The translations under genes were made by a program, and so were the position numbers. From NCBI GenBank assembly GCA_022813625.1, contig JAKLMB010000045.1, positions 183,477-247,476 of the forward strand: a stretch of DNA of 64,000 bases, written 5' to 3'. The notes under the pieces are model-generated. The model saw only the letters and a program-made list of their open reading frames with translations, did not search any database and was not told the DNA's origin. Below are positions 1 to 12,633 of this stretch, one piece after another (within the stretch, counting starts at the first letter, position 1; the number at the start of each line of letters is the position of its first letter). Origin of the DNA: Aaosphaeria pasadenensis. Its lineage: Eukaryota > Ascomycota > Dothideomycetes > Pleosporales.

Positions 1-3000
1 GCAACTCTACAAGCGATTGATTCTGAACTTGAATTGGAAGATTTCGATTTCAGTGAAGAGATCTGGCTGGCATGCCACGACGATGTACCAGAAAATGTAG
101 AATTGGCTCAAACGATCTGGGAGGACAACCAATTGAAGCTCACGCCCGATGTGGCGCCACGCTTAATCCCGTACCTCGATTCACTCGATCAGCAACTCCG
201 AAGAGCCGCAGCTCGCTCACTTGGTGAGACAGTACGCACCTTCCCAGAAATTTTCAATCAGATCTTGAAAGATCTGCAAGAGGCGTATGTCGAGAAGGCA
301 AAGCCAAGAGTCCCCGAGCGCGACGAGTACGGTATGCCACGGAAGGTTGATCTTCGTGATCCATGGGAGGCAAGAGATGGAATTGCGCTCGCCTTCAAAG
401 AGCTGACACCAGTCTTCAAAGATGAAGATCTTGTCGATTTCTTCAAGTTCATGGTGTATCAGGGGCCTTTGGGTGATCGTAACGCTACGGTTCGGGAAGC
501 GTTGGTAGATGCTACTACTACCATCATCACAACCAAGGCGCAATCAAAGGTCGAGGCATTGATGGAGTTGTTTGAGAACGCACTAGAAGGCCCTGATCGG
601 AAATCTGAGATGTATGATCAAGTCAATGAGGCTGTCATTATTCTCTACGGTGCCCTCGGACGACATCTTAAGTCTGGCGATAAGCGCGTCCCGAAGGTTG
701 TGCAGCGACTCCTGGCTACTCTCAGCACTCCTTCTGAAACCGTGCAATATGCCGTTGCACAATGCTTGCCACCACTCGTCCGAACCTCCGAACAAGAGCT
801 CGAGACCTATGTTGAGCAAATGACCGAACAACTACTGAATTCAAAGAAGTACCCAGCCCGCCGAGGAGCTGCATATGGTCTGGCCGGTATCGTCCGAGGC
901 AAGGGACTGAGCCTTCTTCGCGAATACCGTTTGATGTCGAAGCTTCAAGGCGCAGCAGAGAACAAAAAGGATGCAGGTCAAAGACAGGGAGCGTTCCTGG
1001 CATATGAACTTTTCTCCCTGATTCTAGGACGCATATTCGAGCCGTATGTGATTCAGGTCGTCCCGCAGTTGCTTGCTGGGTTTGGTGACACGAGTGTCGA
1101 CGTTCGCGAGGCCTGTTTAGATGCAGCAAAGACCTGCTTCTCTACACTGAGCTCTTACGGTGTTAAGCAGGTTCTGCCTATCCTCCTCGACGGTTTAGAC
1201 GATCACCAATGGCGCAGTAAGAAGGGAGCCTGTGATTCCCTTGGTGCCATGGCCTACTTGGATCCTAACCAGCTAGCATTGAGTTTGCCAGACATCATTC
1301 CGCCGTTGACCACCGTGCTTACCGACAGTCACAAGGAAGTTCGCGCCTCAGCGAATCGCAGTCTGCAGCGCTTCGGCGAAGTCATCAGCAACCCCGAGAT
1401 TAAGAGTGTGGTCAACCTCCTCCTCAAAGCTCTCAGCGATCCTACCAAACACACCGATGATGCTCTTGATGCGCTCATCAAGATTCAATTCGCCCATTAC
1501 CTCGATGCGCCGTCACTTGCATTGGTCGTCCGCATCCTCGAGCGAGGATTGGGTGACAGATCGGCCACCAAAAAGAAAGCCGCTCAGATCATTGGAAGCT
1601 TGGCTCATCTTACTGAGCGCAAAGATCTCATTTCTCATCTTCCTATTCTCGTGGCAGGCCTCAGAGGCGCAATTGTTGATCCCGTCCCTACAACCCGAGC
1701 CACTGCTTCGAAGGCATTGGGTTCATTGGTCGAGAAATTGGGAGAGGATGCCTTACCAGACCTCATTCCCAGCCTTATGGCTACGCTCAAGTCGGACACC
1801 GGAGCTGGAGATCGCTTGGGTTCCGCTCAAGCATTGTCCGAAGTTCTCGCTGGTCTTGGAACAGGTCGCTTGGAAGAGACACTCCCGTCAATTCTGCAAA
1901 ATGTCGCCAGCAACAAGCCATCGGTGCGGGAGGGTTTCATGTCACTCTTCATTTTCTTGCCCGCTTGCTTTGGCAACAGCTTCGCAAACTATCTCAGCAA
2001 GATCATTCCTTCCATCCTTGGTGGACTTGCAGATGATGTTGAGTCGATCCGAGAGACTGCCTTGCGTGCTGGTCGCTTGTTGGTCAAGAACTTTGCCAGC
2101 AAAGCCATCGACCTACTTCTTCCCGAATTGGAGAGAGGTCTTTCAGACGACAGCCACCGCATCCGTCTCAGTTCCGTCGAGCTCGTCGGAGATCTTCTTT
2201 TCAATCTTACTGGTATCAGCGGCAAGGCCGAACAAGAAGAAGTCGAAGAGGGTGCAAAGGAGGCTGGTCAGTCTCTCCTCGAAGTCCTCGGAGAAGAGAA
2301 GCGCAACAGGGTCTTGTCTGCCTTGTACATCTGCCGTTGCGATACCTCTGGACTCGTACGACAGGCCGCGATCAACGTTTGGAAGGCATTGGTGGCAACA
2401 CCACGGACTCTCAGGGAACTCATCCCTACCCTCACACAATTCCTCATTCGCAGGCTCGCCAGTTCCAACATGGAACAGAAGGTCATCGCAGGAAACGCTC
2501 TCGGAGAACTTATTCGAAAGGCTGGCGAGGGTGTCTTGGCTACCTTGCTTCCTACGTTGGAAGAAGGATTGCACACTACTGATACAGATGCTAAACAAGG
2601 TATCTGTATCGCTCTGCGAGAGCTCATTGCATCTGCTTCGCCGGAAGTGCTCGAGGACTACGAGAAGACTCTTATCCAGGTTGTGCGGACCGCACTTGTC
2701 GATCCAAACACTGAAGTGCGAGAAGCCGCCGCTGAAGCATTCGATGCTCTGCAACAAATCCTCGGCAAGAGAGCCGTTGACCAAGTCCTTCCGTATCTCC
2801 TCAATCTTCTTCGAGATGAGGATGAGGCTGAGAATGCTCTCTCCGCCCTCCTCACTCTACTCACAGACAATGCAAGGTCTAATATCATTCTTCCTAACCT
2901 CCTCCCCACACTCCTCAAATCGCCCATGTCTGCCTTCAATGCCCGCGCCATTGCTTCTTTGGCCGAGGTGGCTAGCTCCGCTATGACGAGAAGACTCCCA

Positions 3001-4815
3001 ACGATCCTCAACACAATGATGGACAACATCGTTACTTGCAAGGACCCTGACCTGAAGTCCGAGCTTGAGGCCGCATTCGACACGGTCATCCTCTCGGTTG
3101 ACGAGTTTGATGGTCTGAACACCTTGATGAGCGTCATGAAGGCCCTCATCCAGCACGCCGATGAGCGGCGACGAGCAACAGCGGACACTCATTTGGCGAA
3201 GTGGTGTGCCGAAACCGATGTCGACTATTCAAGATACTATCCCGATCTCATCCGCGCCCTCCTTATCGCTTTCGACGACGTCGACAAAGACGTTGTCAAG
3301 GCAGCTTGGAGTGCGCTCAGTGCGCTCACCAAGCGTTTGCGGAAGGAGGAGATGGAATCACTCGTCATCTCCACAAGGCAATCTCTCCTTCAAGTCGGTG
3401 TGGCAGGCTCGAACCTGGCTGGTTTCTCGTTGCCGAAGGGTATCAACGCTATTCTCCCAATCTTCCTGCAGGGTCTCATGAACGGTACTGTCGATCAAAG
3501 AACGCAAGCTGCGTTGGCAATCTCCGACATCGTCGACCGTACGAGCGACAAGTCACTCCAACCCTTCGTGGTCCAGATCACCGGTCCGCTCATTCGTGTG
3601 GTATCAGAGCGTTCGGTTGATGTCAAGGCTGCCATTCTTCTGACATTGAACAACCTCCTTCAGAAGATTCCCACTTTCCTCAAGCCCTTCTTACCCCAGC
3701 TCCAGCGAACCTTTGCAAAGTCGCTTGCCGACACCTCGTCAGACGTACTGCGTGCCCGAGCTGCTAAGGCACTTGGTACATTGATCTTGATGACGCCCAG
3801 AGTCGACCCTCTCATCTCTGAATTGGTGGCGGGTGCGAAGACCAGCGATCAGGCCGTCAAGACCGCAATGTTCAAGGCCCTATTCGAAGTCGTCAGCAAG
3901 GCTGGAAAGAACATGAACGAGGCTAGCAGGAACTCCATCCTGGCACTCATCGATACCGACACCGAAGAAGCCGATGGTAAGTCTTCTATCACCCCTTCCT
4001 ACACTTCACGAGTAACACTAACCCCCTCGACAGATTCAATCGCGATCACCAACGCCCGCCTCCTCGGAGCCCTCATCGGCAACCTACCCACCGACCTCTC
4101 AACCCCCCTAATCAAAACCCGCATCCTCACAACCCACTTCACCAAGTCCTCGATCCTCGCCCTCAACGCCGTCCTCCTCGACGCCCCCTCCGCCCTCGCC
4201 GACTCCTTCGCCGACGAAACCATCACCGTAATCTGCTCCGGCATCGCCCACACCGACCCCTTCATCTCCGACAACTCGGTCCTCGCGGCAGGAAAATACC
4301 TCCTCTCGCCCACGACCTCCAAAGCCTTCGAGCACACGAAACCCATCTTCGAGTCCCTGGCCCCCGTCATCGAGCCCGGCCACCCAGTCGACACGCGGCG
4401 TCTCGCGCTCGTCGTCCTCCGCACCGTGGCGCGCGCCCAGACGTCCTCGATACGCCCGCACATCCAGCTGCTCACGCCGCCCATCTTCTCGTGCGTCCGC
4501 GACCCCGTCATCCCCGTCAAGCTGAGCGCCGAGGCCGCGTTCCTCGCGCTCTTCAGCGTCGTCGACGAGGAGGGAGCTGTCTTCGATAAGTACATGGCTG
4601 GCCCCGGGAAGTCGCTCACGGCCGGCCAGCAGCGCAGCATGGGGGATTACTTCAAGAGGGTCAGTCTTAGACTCGCGGGGCAGGCGAGGGAGAGAAGAGA
4701 GGCGGAGGGTGGGCAGGGTGGACTCGGGCTTAGTAGCGATGAGGTGGAGGATGAGAGGGAGGTTTGGAGTGTTGGTGTTGTTGAGCTGGGGGATGTTTTC
4801 GCGGGTGCTGAGTGA
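1..4815 (+). CDS. GCN1: GCN1, eIF2-alpha kinase activator (5'-truncated by window edge)
   Basis: The reading frame is open from base 1 to the TGA at 4813-4815, about 1,600 residues of an almost continuous array of HEAT repeats, matching the C-terminal part of GCN1 (about 2,670 residues in yeast). GCN1 is a cytosolic ribosome-associated scaffold that passes the uncharged-tRNA signal to GCN2, which phosphorylates eIF2-alpha. The region with eEF3 similarity and the C-terminal GCN2-binding segment should both lie in the visible part. A 57-nt intron, 3977-4033 (GTAAGT...CGACAG), is a multiple of three, so it can be read through and adds 19 spurious residues to a naive translation. The first ATG-like start in the window is not the real start. 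It converges with the DUF3824 gene. Family assignment is sure; the exact repeat count was not determined. Confidence 0.93.
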   Translation, partial: ATLQAIDSELELEDFDFSEEIWLACHDDVPENVELAQTIWEDNQLKLTPDVAPRLIPYLDSLDQQLRRAAARSLGETVRTFPEIFNQILKDLQEAYVEKAKPRVPERDEYGMPRKVDLRDPWEARDGIALAFKELTPVFKDEDLVDFFKFMVYQGPLGDRNATVREALVDATTTIITTKAQSKVEALMELFENALEGPDRKSEMYDQVNEAVIILYGALGRHLKSGDKRVPKVVQRLLATLSTPSETVQYAVAQCLPPLVRTSEQELETYVEQMTEQLLNSKKYPARRGAAYGLAGIVRGKGLSLLREYRLMSKLQGAAENKKDAGQRQGAFLAYELFSLILGRIFEPYVIQVVPQLLAGFGDTSVDVREACLDAAKTCFSTLSSYGVKQVLPILLDGLDDHQWRSKKGACDSLGAMAYLDPNQLALSLPDIIPPLTTVLTDSHKEVRASANRSLQRFGEVISNPEIKSVVNLLLKALSDPTKHTDDALDALIKIQFAHYLDAPSLALVVRILERGLGDRSATKKKAAQIIGSLAHLTERKDLISHLPILVAGLRGAIVDPVPTTRATASKALGSLVEKLGEDALPDLIPSLMATLKSDTGAGDRLGSAQALSEVLAGLGTGRLEETLPSILQNVASNKPSVREGFMSLFIFLPACFGNSFANYLSKIIPSILGGLADDVESIRETALRAGRLLVKNFASKAIDLLLPELERGLSDDSHRIRLSSVELVGDLLFNLTGISGKAEQEEVEEGAKEAGQSLLEVLGEEKRNRVLSALYICRCDTSGLVRQAAINVWKALVATPRTLRELIPTLTQFLIRRLASSNMEQKVIAGNALGELIRKAGEGVLATLLPTLEEGLHTTDTDAKQGICIALRELIASASPEVLEDYEKTLIQVVRTALVDPNTEVREAAAEAFDALQQILGKRAVDQVLPYLLNLLRDEDEAENALSALLTLLTDNARSNIILPNLLPTLLKSPMSAFNARAIASLAEVASSAMTRRLPTILNTMMDNIVTCKDPDLKSELEAAFDTVILSVDEFDGLNTLMSVMKALIQHADERRRATADTHLAKWCAETDVDYSRYYPDLIRALLIAFDDVDKDVVKAAWSALSALTKRLRKEEMESLVISTRQSLLQVGVAGSNLAGFSLPKGINAILPIFLQGLMNGTVDQRTQAALAISDIVDRTSDKSLQPFVVQITGPLIRVVSERSVDVKAAILLTLNNLLQKIPTFLKPFLPQLQRTFAKSLADTSSDVLRARAAKALGTLILMTPRVDPLISELVAGAKTSDQAVKTAMFKALFEVVSKAGKNMNEASRNSILALIDTDTEEADGKSSITPSYTSRVTLTPSTDSIAITNARLLGALIGNLPTDLSTPLIKTRILTTHFTKSSILALNAVLLDAPSALADSFADETITVICSGIAHTDPFISDNSVLAAGKYLLSPTTSKAFEHTKPIFESLAPVIEPGHPVDTRRLALVVLRTVARAQTSSIRPHIQLLTPPIFSCVRDPVIPVKLSAEAAFLALFSVVDEEGAVFDKYMAGPGKSLTAGQQRSMGDYFKRVSLRLAGQARERREAEGGQGGLGLSSDEVEDEREVWSVGVVELGDVFAGAE

Positions 4816-5922
4816 TAGGATAGGATGTGTTTGTTTGTTTTGTAGGAAGCAACGGGGGGGGGAATGGAACGGAAAAATGTGTATGTGTCGTTATGACATG
4901 CTTTGCTTATATATATAGATATAGTATATCGACGACGAAAAAGAAAAGAAATGAAAAGAACGATATTTCTCAATCACGCAAATCAGACGTTTCAAAGAAC
5001 ACATACAAGTCCATTATATGTAGCGAAGAAGAAGAGAACTCAGAAACGAAAACGAAAACGAACAAGGGCATTGTCAATTTTCATAATCCAGGTATCATGT
5101 ACCTCTGCACGTCTACACAGATGTACATGTACATAATTACATACACATGTGTTTATATGCGGGTTACACCATAACATCTACCCTATCGAACCGATCAACA
5201 CACATCAAAATCGTCGTCTCGGATCCAGTCCACATATCTCATTTCCTACTGGCAAAACAGGACATCCTATTCGTCTGTTACGAGAGAACGCAAGCAAAGT
5301 CATTGGACGATTGGTAATATATAAGATATCATAAACAGCATAGCATAACATAGCATAGCATACATATATATATTTTAAAAAGAAAAAGTATTAAACGCCC
5401 CTTCTCCTATATCAGTCCATAGAGAGGATAGGTAAGACGTGAGCAGGAAGAAAGAAAGCAAGGAAGAGAAAGTAGATTCAGAAGTAGATTGAGAAGTAGA
5501 TAGATGTCATCATCGTAATAATCGGCCGTTCGTTATCATCGTGATTTGGGAAGAAGCAGAGAAAACAAAAAAAAAAAACAGAAGAAAATCCAAGCATGGG
5601 AAAAGCAAACAGAAGAAGTGGTAGTGAGAAAGAAACATGGAAACAGAAGAGGGCAGGCCATGGGAACATGAGAAGAGGGAGGGCACGACATGTCGGGACC
5701 TCCAAGACATCTACGATAAACCCATTCCATCCACATGAAGAAAAGAAAGAAAAGAAAAAAGGTCCCCATCCAAACAAAAGTGCAAGGCCGTCAAGAACCA
5801 GGAATGTGTTTTAGTACCCAAGCAAAATAGACTGAATCCCACTTGAAAAGAAAAACCTTCTAAAGCAACAAAGAGAGGGGTATAACAGAAGCAAGGATAG
5901 CCGTACACAAGTCAAGCCCGTT
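4816..5922. other. Intergenic, convergent 3' ends
   Basis: About 1.1 kb separates the stops of GCN1 (+) and the DUF3824 gene (-). It is A/G-rich on the plus strand with a poly-A run near 5569-5579 and short AT dinucleotide tracts near 5340-5375. Open frames here are short and compositionally simple, and I see no gene. It probably holds the two 3' UTRs. Confidence 0.6.
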
Positions 5923-8584
5923 CTACCTAAACAAGCCCTGCAGAACACTTTCCAACTTTTCTGCCAATGGATCATCGTCCTTCCGCCGACCAAAGGCATC
6001 AAAACGAGGAGGAAGTTCAACGGTGGCGTCGGAGGCGACGGAATCGACAGAACTGCTACGGCGATGGTGACGGTGGCGACGGCTGTCGTCGTTTTTGCTA
6101 CGTCTATTGTGCTCCTCGCTATGGGATCTCCCCCTTGCGTTTCTCTCGTCCAGTCTATCGTCCTCGGACTCATCTCTATGTCGCTCACGATGCGACGTTC
6201 CATGGCGCGGTGACTGCTCGGGCGACTGCTCCTGCGGGTTGAGGTCGAACTGTACTGACTTGGCCGGTTGGACGGGCTCGGGTGCAACGGGAGATTTTAC
6301 ATCTGAAAAAGCAGGGATGTCAGTCGCGCTACGCTCACGGTCAGGCGAAAGCCTAGACCCACCACGAGTATGATTGCTGTGCTCGGGATTGGAAAGAGCA
6401 CTCACATTGTCTTGCGGGCGTCTGGGCATCGGTTGGGGATCGTGTTGTGCGTATGGGTTTCCGGGTTCCTGGTGCATCGGGGGAGGTGTATAACCGGCGG
6501 GAGGCCCCATGTTGGGAATGTGCCCGGCGGGAGGAGCATAGTCCGCAGGATTATACTGATTGTAGGTGTTCTGGGGCGGTGGGGGATAATAAGAGTCTAC
6601 GGGTGCAGTTGGTGGTGGTGGGAAGTAATTGCTTTCGGGGAAAAATCTGGAATCGTTGCTTGGTGCGGTCGTTGGGGGAGGACTATAGCTGCTGGTAGAG
6701 TAGGCCGAGTCTTGCTCGTGTTGTTCTGCAACAAGGTTCAGAATGCATCTCCCTCAGCCGTGAAGAGGTCTACTCACTCTGGCGTTCCTTCTCAGCCTTC
6801 TTGCGATCTCGCCGCTTGGCAGCCTCGTGGGCAGCCAGGCCAGCGACTCCAGCAACTGCAGCGGTTTCTGCCGCCTTGCGCGTGCGGCTCTTGCTACGGC
6901 TCCGACTCGATCGTCGTCGCCTTCCATCGGAAGAGCTGGACGAGCCCCGGCGTCGGTGCCGCCAGTCGGCAGGGTCATCGTCCCTACGATGACGGCTGGT
7001 AGCCGGGTCAGTATATATAGGATCACCACCGTACTCTACTAGGCCTGTGTCACTCCTTGTGCTGCGACTCCGCGTGATAGAGTGTACCGACCTGGATCTT
7101 GACCTAGACCTAGACCTCGACCTCGACCTCGACCTAGAAAGCTCCTTTGCTTCCTTCTTCGCCTTGCGCTTCTCGTACAGTCCAGTGACTCCTGCTCCGA
7201 TGGCGCCCGCGGCGGCGATCGGTATGCCTTGACGGATGCGGCTGCGGCTCCTCGAGCCTTTGCGCTTGCGCGATTTGCTGCGATGGCGTTCAACGAGACC
7301 GGCTACGGCAGCACTGGCGAGGCCGACCTGAGCGGCCTTGCGGTTGCGGTGTTCTGGATCCATGTGTCGACTCTCGGAACGGGTTCGTGATACACTGCGG
7401 GTGGAGCGGGTCGTCGATACGACAGATGACCTGCGCCGCCGCGACCTACTGCGACGATCCTCGATGACGGTGGTGTTGTTGTTCTTGCGTCCCGCTGCGT
7501 ATGCAAGAGCGCCGATACCAGCGATGGCAGCAATGGTTCCGATCTTCTTCGTTCGAGACGAAGATCGGCTGCGGCGCCTCCTTCCTCTGTCTTCAGAAGT
7601 AGATCGGGAACGGCGCTCCTTGAGTCGGCTGATGGCTTCAGCACCAACAGCGCCCAGTGCGCCATATCCGAGAGCTTGTCGAACGTGACCGCCAGGATCT
7701 TCGCCATTCTTTTTCCGGTGGTGCCTGACGAGCTCTGCTGCTGCTACGCCGCCAATGACTCCCTCGGCAATGTGTCGACGATGGCGTGGACTGTGATCCG
7801 GGCCCCAGGTGTCCTTCTCCTTCCGGATGAAGACTACATCATCGTCGCTGTAGGCGTCACGATCGCGGTAGCGCTCACGTTCGTCGAAATAACGCTCTTC
7901 ATGACGACCGCCACGGTCCACCTCTTTGATCTTGCGCTCGTAATAGTAGTCTTCGTCGCGCCGAGGCTCTCTCCGTGCCACCTGCCTCTCCTCTTGCACC
8001 TCGGTGCGCTCGACTAGATCGTACGAAGGTTCCTCACGGCGGACTATGATCTGTTGGCGCGCGGGTTCCTGGAAGATGATGGGCTGCGGTGCCTCGTTGC
8101 GGATGATGATAGGTTGTGGTTGCTGCTCGGGGCGGAAGAACTCGGTCGACTTGGAGTAGTGTTCCAGTTCGTAAGGGGCGCGCCTGGGAGCCTCAACCTC
8201 GCGCTCGTACTCTCGTTCCACACGGTACTCCCGGACTGGGGAAGGCGAGCGTTCCACCTCGCGCTCGATGCGGTACTCGCGGATCTCGCGGCGAGGGGAT
8301 GGCGAACGTTCCACATCGCGTTCCGAGTAGCGGTACTCACGCACTTCGCGCTCCCGGGGTACTGGATCGTCCCGCTCAACGATATATTCTCTCCTCTCGA
8401 CACGCTCGCGGGATGGAGAGCGGCCTCGATGGACGACCCGCATCTCAGATTCGTAAGTATCTTCTTCTAGGCTCCTGTCTGGAATTTTGTAGCGCTTGAC
8501 GGTGGTATAACCGCGGGAACCTCCGTGGGAGGATGCGACGTCCCAGTCGCGCTCTCGCTCGCGCTCTCGGTAGATGGTGGACAT
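5923..8584 (-). CDS. DUF3824-type RS-rich protein
   Basis: Two exons, complement(5923-6725, 6778-8584), give 869 residues. The 52-nt intron 6726-6777 has GTGAGT and TGCAG ends and joins in frame. The N-terminal half is dominated by charged RE/RD/SP stretches. The middle carries alternating RS-rich blocks and short Ala/Gly-rich segments of the type AAAGAIGAGVTGLYEKRKAK, which is the DUF3824 signature of filamentous fungi. The C-terminal third is Pro/Tyr-rich (PPPP, YNQYNP) and then acidic/basic mixed. A run of eight RS dipeptides is encoded near 7090-7136. Glycine zippers could be membrane-active, while RS repeats suggest nuclear RNA-binding-like behaviour; neither is proven. I chose the ATG at 8584 because the MSTIYRERERERDWD start is typical. 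Molecular function is unknown. Confidence 0.82.
7090..7136 (-). repeat. RS-dipeptide coding microsatellite
   Basis: Near-perfect 6-nt repeats (GACCTA/GACCTC on the plus strand) encode tandem Arg-Ser on the minus strand inside the DUF3824 gene. The unit preserves frame, so length changes would only alter the number of RS pairs. Confidence 0.8.
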
Positions 8585-11500
8585 GACGCAGTTGTGGTGG
8601 ATGGCAAAGCGAGCAGACCACGATAAGTAGCTGCGGGGTCAACGTCGATGCCTTGTGTAATGGCGTACAGCAGTAACGCTCTGTAACAGATAGATAGAGG
8701 ATGGAAAGTGGTGTAAGAAAACAAAATCGCAAAAAGGACTAGAAAGTCTTGCGAAAGTGGGCGCAGTGCCTTTTCTTGACGAGTGACGAGTGAAGGCGGA
8801 TGACGAGTGGTTGGATGGAGGGTCAGAAGAGGGGCGCCCACCGGAAGCTTACACCGACAGTGCGCGTGGGTGTGGGTTGAATCGGGCGAGCGTGCAGCAG
8901 AGCGACGAGCAGGTGGGGTGGAAAAGACGAGGAGGCTGAGTGATCAGCACAGTTCACCTTGGTGCTTGCTGTATGTATGACTATGACTTGAGTGTGAGTA
9001 ACTATGAGTGTTTCTGTGTATGCGCGCAATAGGTGCGTGCAGTTTGGCGGGGACGATGATGAGATGAGATGAGATGATAGGCGTCCAGGTTCGTGAGTGA
9101 AGTGAAGGGCGTAGAAAGGTGTGAGTGAAAGTGAGAGTGTAGAGTGAATGGATGATGAAATGGTGAAGGAGGAGGTTGGGTGTAGTAGAGTAGGATAGAG
9201 AGAAGATGGTATACGTACAGAGTAAATAGAAACAGGAAGGCACCTTCCTCGTTCTTCCACTTGTTCTTCTTCTATGGGCAGCAAAGCAAGCAGTCAGGCG
9301 CCACTCACTTACTACTCACTATTACACTACAACAACTATTACTACACAGTGACAAGCCTGTTTAGTAGAGGATAGTTGGTAGTAATCAAGACCCAGAACC
9401 AGGAAATGGTGGATCGAAGACCGGGGGCCAGGGACCAGGACCAGGTTCGGAAAAGATGTGGAAAGAAATCGAAGTGTTGTTTCTTCCAAAGAACCCAGAT
9501 GCTGCTGAAGGTTCTAGACGGATAGATTGATGGCTGGATGGGTTGAACTGGGAGTTGCTAGTATCTTCTTCTTCTTCTATTGACAAGATTCCCAGTTTGT
9601 TTGATGGTCAAGGACTCAAGTCAAGACCAAGTCAAGAACAAGTCAAGTAAGTGAACTGGTCGGGATGCCCTCAATTGGAAGCTGCAGGTGTGATGTCATC
9701 CACTGCCCTTAGCGGCTGGATGGCTGTGGCTGCTTTGCTAATGACACTCCACTACCTCAACTCTCGAAACCCAACATCGACGACATGTATCTATTTGTTC
9801 AGGTTGGAAAAATAGTATTCGTAATCTTTGTCTTTCAACGGTCGGCGAAAAACACCAGGGACAGTGTGAAGTGGAGTAGCGTGAGTCCAAAGGTAAACAG
9901 CACTAAGAGCTCATACAATGAGTAGACAAAGAAGACGAGGTTCGAATCATAACAAGATAAGAGTCCAGGACGACGACGACGACGACGACAATGACGACGG
10001 CAACAACAACAAATAACAAGTCAGACTAGGCGCGCGAGGACGGCCCGCTCCCCTCCCCTCTATATACTCTATCCGTTTGGTTCACTTGTGTCGACCGTTC
10101 CCTTTTCCCATACCCAGCTCGAGGCCACCGTCCATTAGAAAGGCCACGGCGCAGCCACCGCCGCATGCCTGTCCTGTCCTCTGAAAGCCCTACCTGCCCA
10201 CGAGTACATATCTACCCAGATTCTCTAACAGTACCTAATTAACACCGTTTCCAAACAAGCCGCCGCCCGCCCAGCCAGTCGTGCTTTGCTGGTTGTGGTT
10301 GACCGCGCCGCCTTCGCCCCGCGACCACTCAGGACATCTGGCTGGATGGGCGATCATCATGCAAACCGCAGCTCAACGCTTGACGCCATCCTATCCCATC
10401 CCAGGAAAGGCCAGGCAAGGCCATCCTCGTTTCACACCTCTTCTCTTCGGGTCGCAATCGCTCACCGGACAGCTATTCGTACCAGACAGAGTGCTTTTTG
10501 CATAGCCTCCCCGACGGTGAGAAAGGAATATTCGTGACAAAGGCCCTTTGTACTACTACGTGACAGCTTCTTGTATGCACGAGTATGGTACTTGTGTAAG
10601 TGTGCACTGTGCGCCAAAGAAACCATAAGGCTACCCCAATCATCAAACCGTATTCGACACGAGCCCAGTCAGGCTGAGGCGACGTGCGCGCTCGCACTCG
10701 CTTGATGAGGACAACGCAGGAGTCAAGATCGGTTCATTGCGAGGTACAATTCCTGTTGCCTTGACATTGCGACCGGCGAACCATGTGTTGAGCCGCCGCG
10801 CGCCCGCCGTACCGCGCAAACAATTTGCGGTGACAGTCATGGTCACGGTGACTCTTTGCTGAAACATAATCCATTACCCAAAAGGAACGACTTGCATATG
10901 TAATATGTAAATCGCAACTGCGCGTGCCGAATCCGTTCTATGTTCTCGTCCTACAGACAATTGCCGTAGGCCCCCATACTTGGAGGATCAAGCATTCTTA
11001 CCTACTGTTCACAGTGGTATTAGGTGGTCCCACTTCCAGGGACAAACAAAAACCCACCAGACGTACGTAGCAAAAAGTTATTTTAGTTACCGCCAACTTC
11101 CGAGGCGAGGCGACCTCGAGGTACCTGGGTACGGTACCCAACCCTAACCCTAATCAGCGCTGAGCAGCGCTGAGCAGCCTCACTCTATCACGCCTCGACT
11201 ACACGTTAATATATGTATTATATTATGATCCATCAATATTGCCACAATACTGATCATAAGACAAGAATAATGAACAGCCTTGTATGTAACCCAAGAATAC
11301 CCAACTCAACCAGCATGCCCTGGACGCTCCAAAAGCCAACCTCAGCTATCAACCCAAACGAGAGAAACATAGATACCCAACAAGACAAGGCACGTCCAAA
11401 CTTCCGGTGTCTTCTTCCTCATAATCTCGTGGAGAACTATATTTTCGGTTTCTATACAAATTTCCAAAAGCTTGTATCTCGTCGTTCCCATCGCGATGTT

Positions 11501-12633
11501 TTTGCTATGCTCTTCTCTACCGCATTCTTCTATCATATTACACTACACCATACTAACAAATTCACCCATCTCCTCACCTAGGAACCACCATCTATCTACT
11601 CATACTTTTAGTACTACATCACAACAAACAACCCTTCCCACTTTGCCATACCTACCTACCTAACTACCGTATACATATCATATCCAAAACCAACCATCAC
11701 ACCATCAAAACACCTCCCACCACCCTCATCCACCACAACAGCCTCACCTCACCACCTACACCATCTCACCACCCTTACACAGCAAACAGCGAAACACTCC
11801 AGACCCTGCCTCACCATCAACAAAATCCAACCCAACCCGCCCACGCCCACGCCCACGCCCTCTACACCCCCATAGCCCCGTCTCCCTCGAAGCATCTCGA
11901 GACATCTCAAGGCACCAGACACGCAACGAGTACATACGTACGCACCCGTCCTCGTATCTCCAGTCAGTAACACCCGCAAGGCCGCCGTCGAGGCAGTAGG
12001 TTTTCCCGTGTACGAGTACATACGCATGGAAAGGGTACGAGGCAAACCGCAGACTACAAACTATCACAGCCTCGCTCACGTTGCTTCGCGGGGAACGCCC
12101 GGGTGCGACGGACGTGACGTGGCGTTGTGTTTGCTACACTACACTACACTCGTTCGTGTATGACGATGGTGGGTACAGCTATGGTGTACTTTTTCATTGA
12201 GGGATGTGAGATTTAACCAAGCGTGACGCTGTAGATGTGCCATCAGACATTGAGATGATAGTGTACCAGATTCCAGTGGGCGATTTTCATCAGTGGAATG
12301 ACATCGTAATGTGCGAAAAGTTGTGTTCGAAAAGATAAGTATACATAGCAATGTACTGTACATATATATGTGTAAGTATGGTTATATAGTCGAACATAAA
12401 GTACCTCCATGAGAAAAAAGTAAAAAAACTTCCCTCTCACACGAGAGCCGAAACGGATATGGAAATAAATGTACTACCAAATGCTCCCCTCGCCAAAACT
12501 CCAGATCTCCTATATCTCCCTTATCCTGGGAACATCGTTTGAAATATACACCCAACTCCCGTCGTCAAGAATGTGGACGAAATGTGTTTATATATAATGT
12601 ACATTGCGTGCGTTCGTGCGTTCGCTCGCCCGC
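8585..12633. other. 4.0-kb gene-poor interval
   Basis: This lies upstream of the DUF3824 gene and downstream of MSC2. I see no open frame with protein-like composition. It holds simple repeats (GAGAT near 9060-9080, GAC triplets near 9970-9990), a two-unit telomere-like AACCCTAACCCTAA at 11140-11153 followed by a tandem CAGCGCTGAG motif, and CACCC-rich tracts near 11640-11870. The 8585-9300 part likely includes the 5' UTR and promoter of the DUF3824 gene. Confidence 0.55.
11140..11153. repeat. Short telomere-like repeat
   Basis: AACCCTAACCCTAA, two units of the TTAGGG telomere repeat, lies internally in an intergenic region. A second two-unit copy (GGGTTAGGGTTA) lies at 36651-36662. Two units may be chance or a telobox-type protein-binding site; nothing suggests a chromosome end. 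Confidence 0.5.

Noticed and set aside
1406..2986. A 526-codon frame overlapping GCN1
   Set aside because: It is a shifted-frame shadow of the GCN1 HEAT-repeat coding sequence; composition (Ser/Leu-rich, no domain) is unlike a protein and GCN1 is certain.
11140..11153. Telomere or subtelomere boundary
   Set aside because: Only two telomere units, with housekeeping genes on both sides.
11213..11581. A 122-codon frame in the gene-poor interval
   Set aside because: Low-complexity composition, no motif, no splice-linked neighbours and AT-rich flanks; not supportable as a gene.
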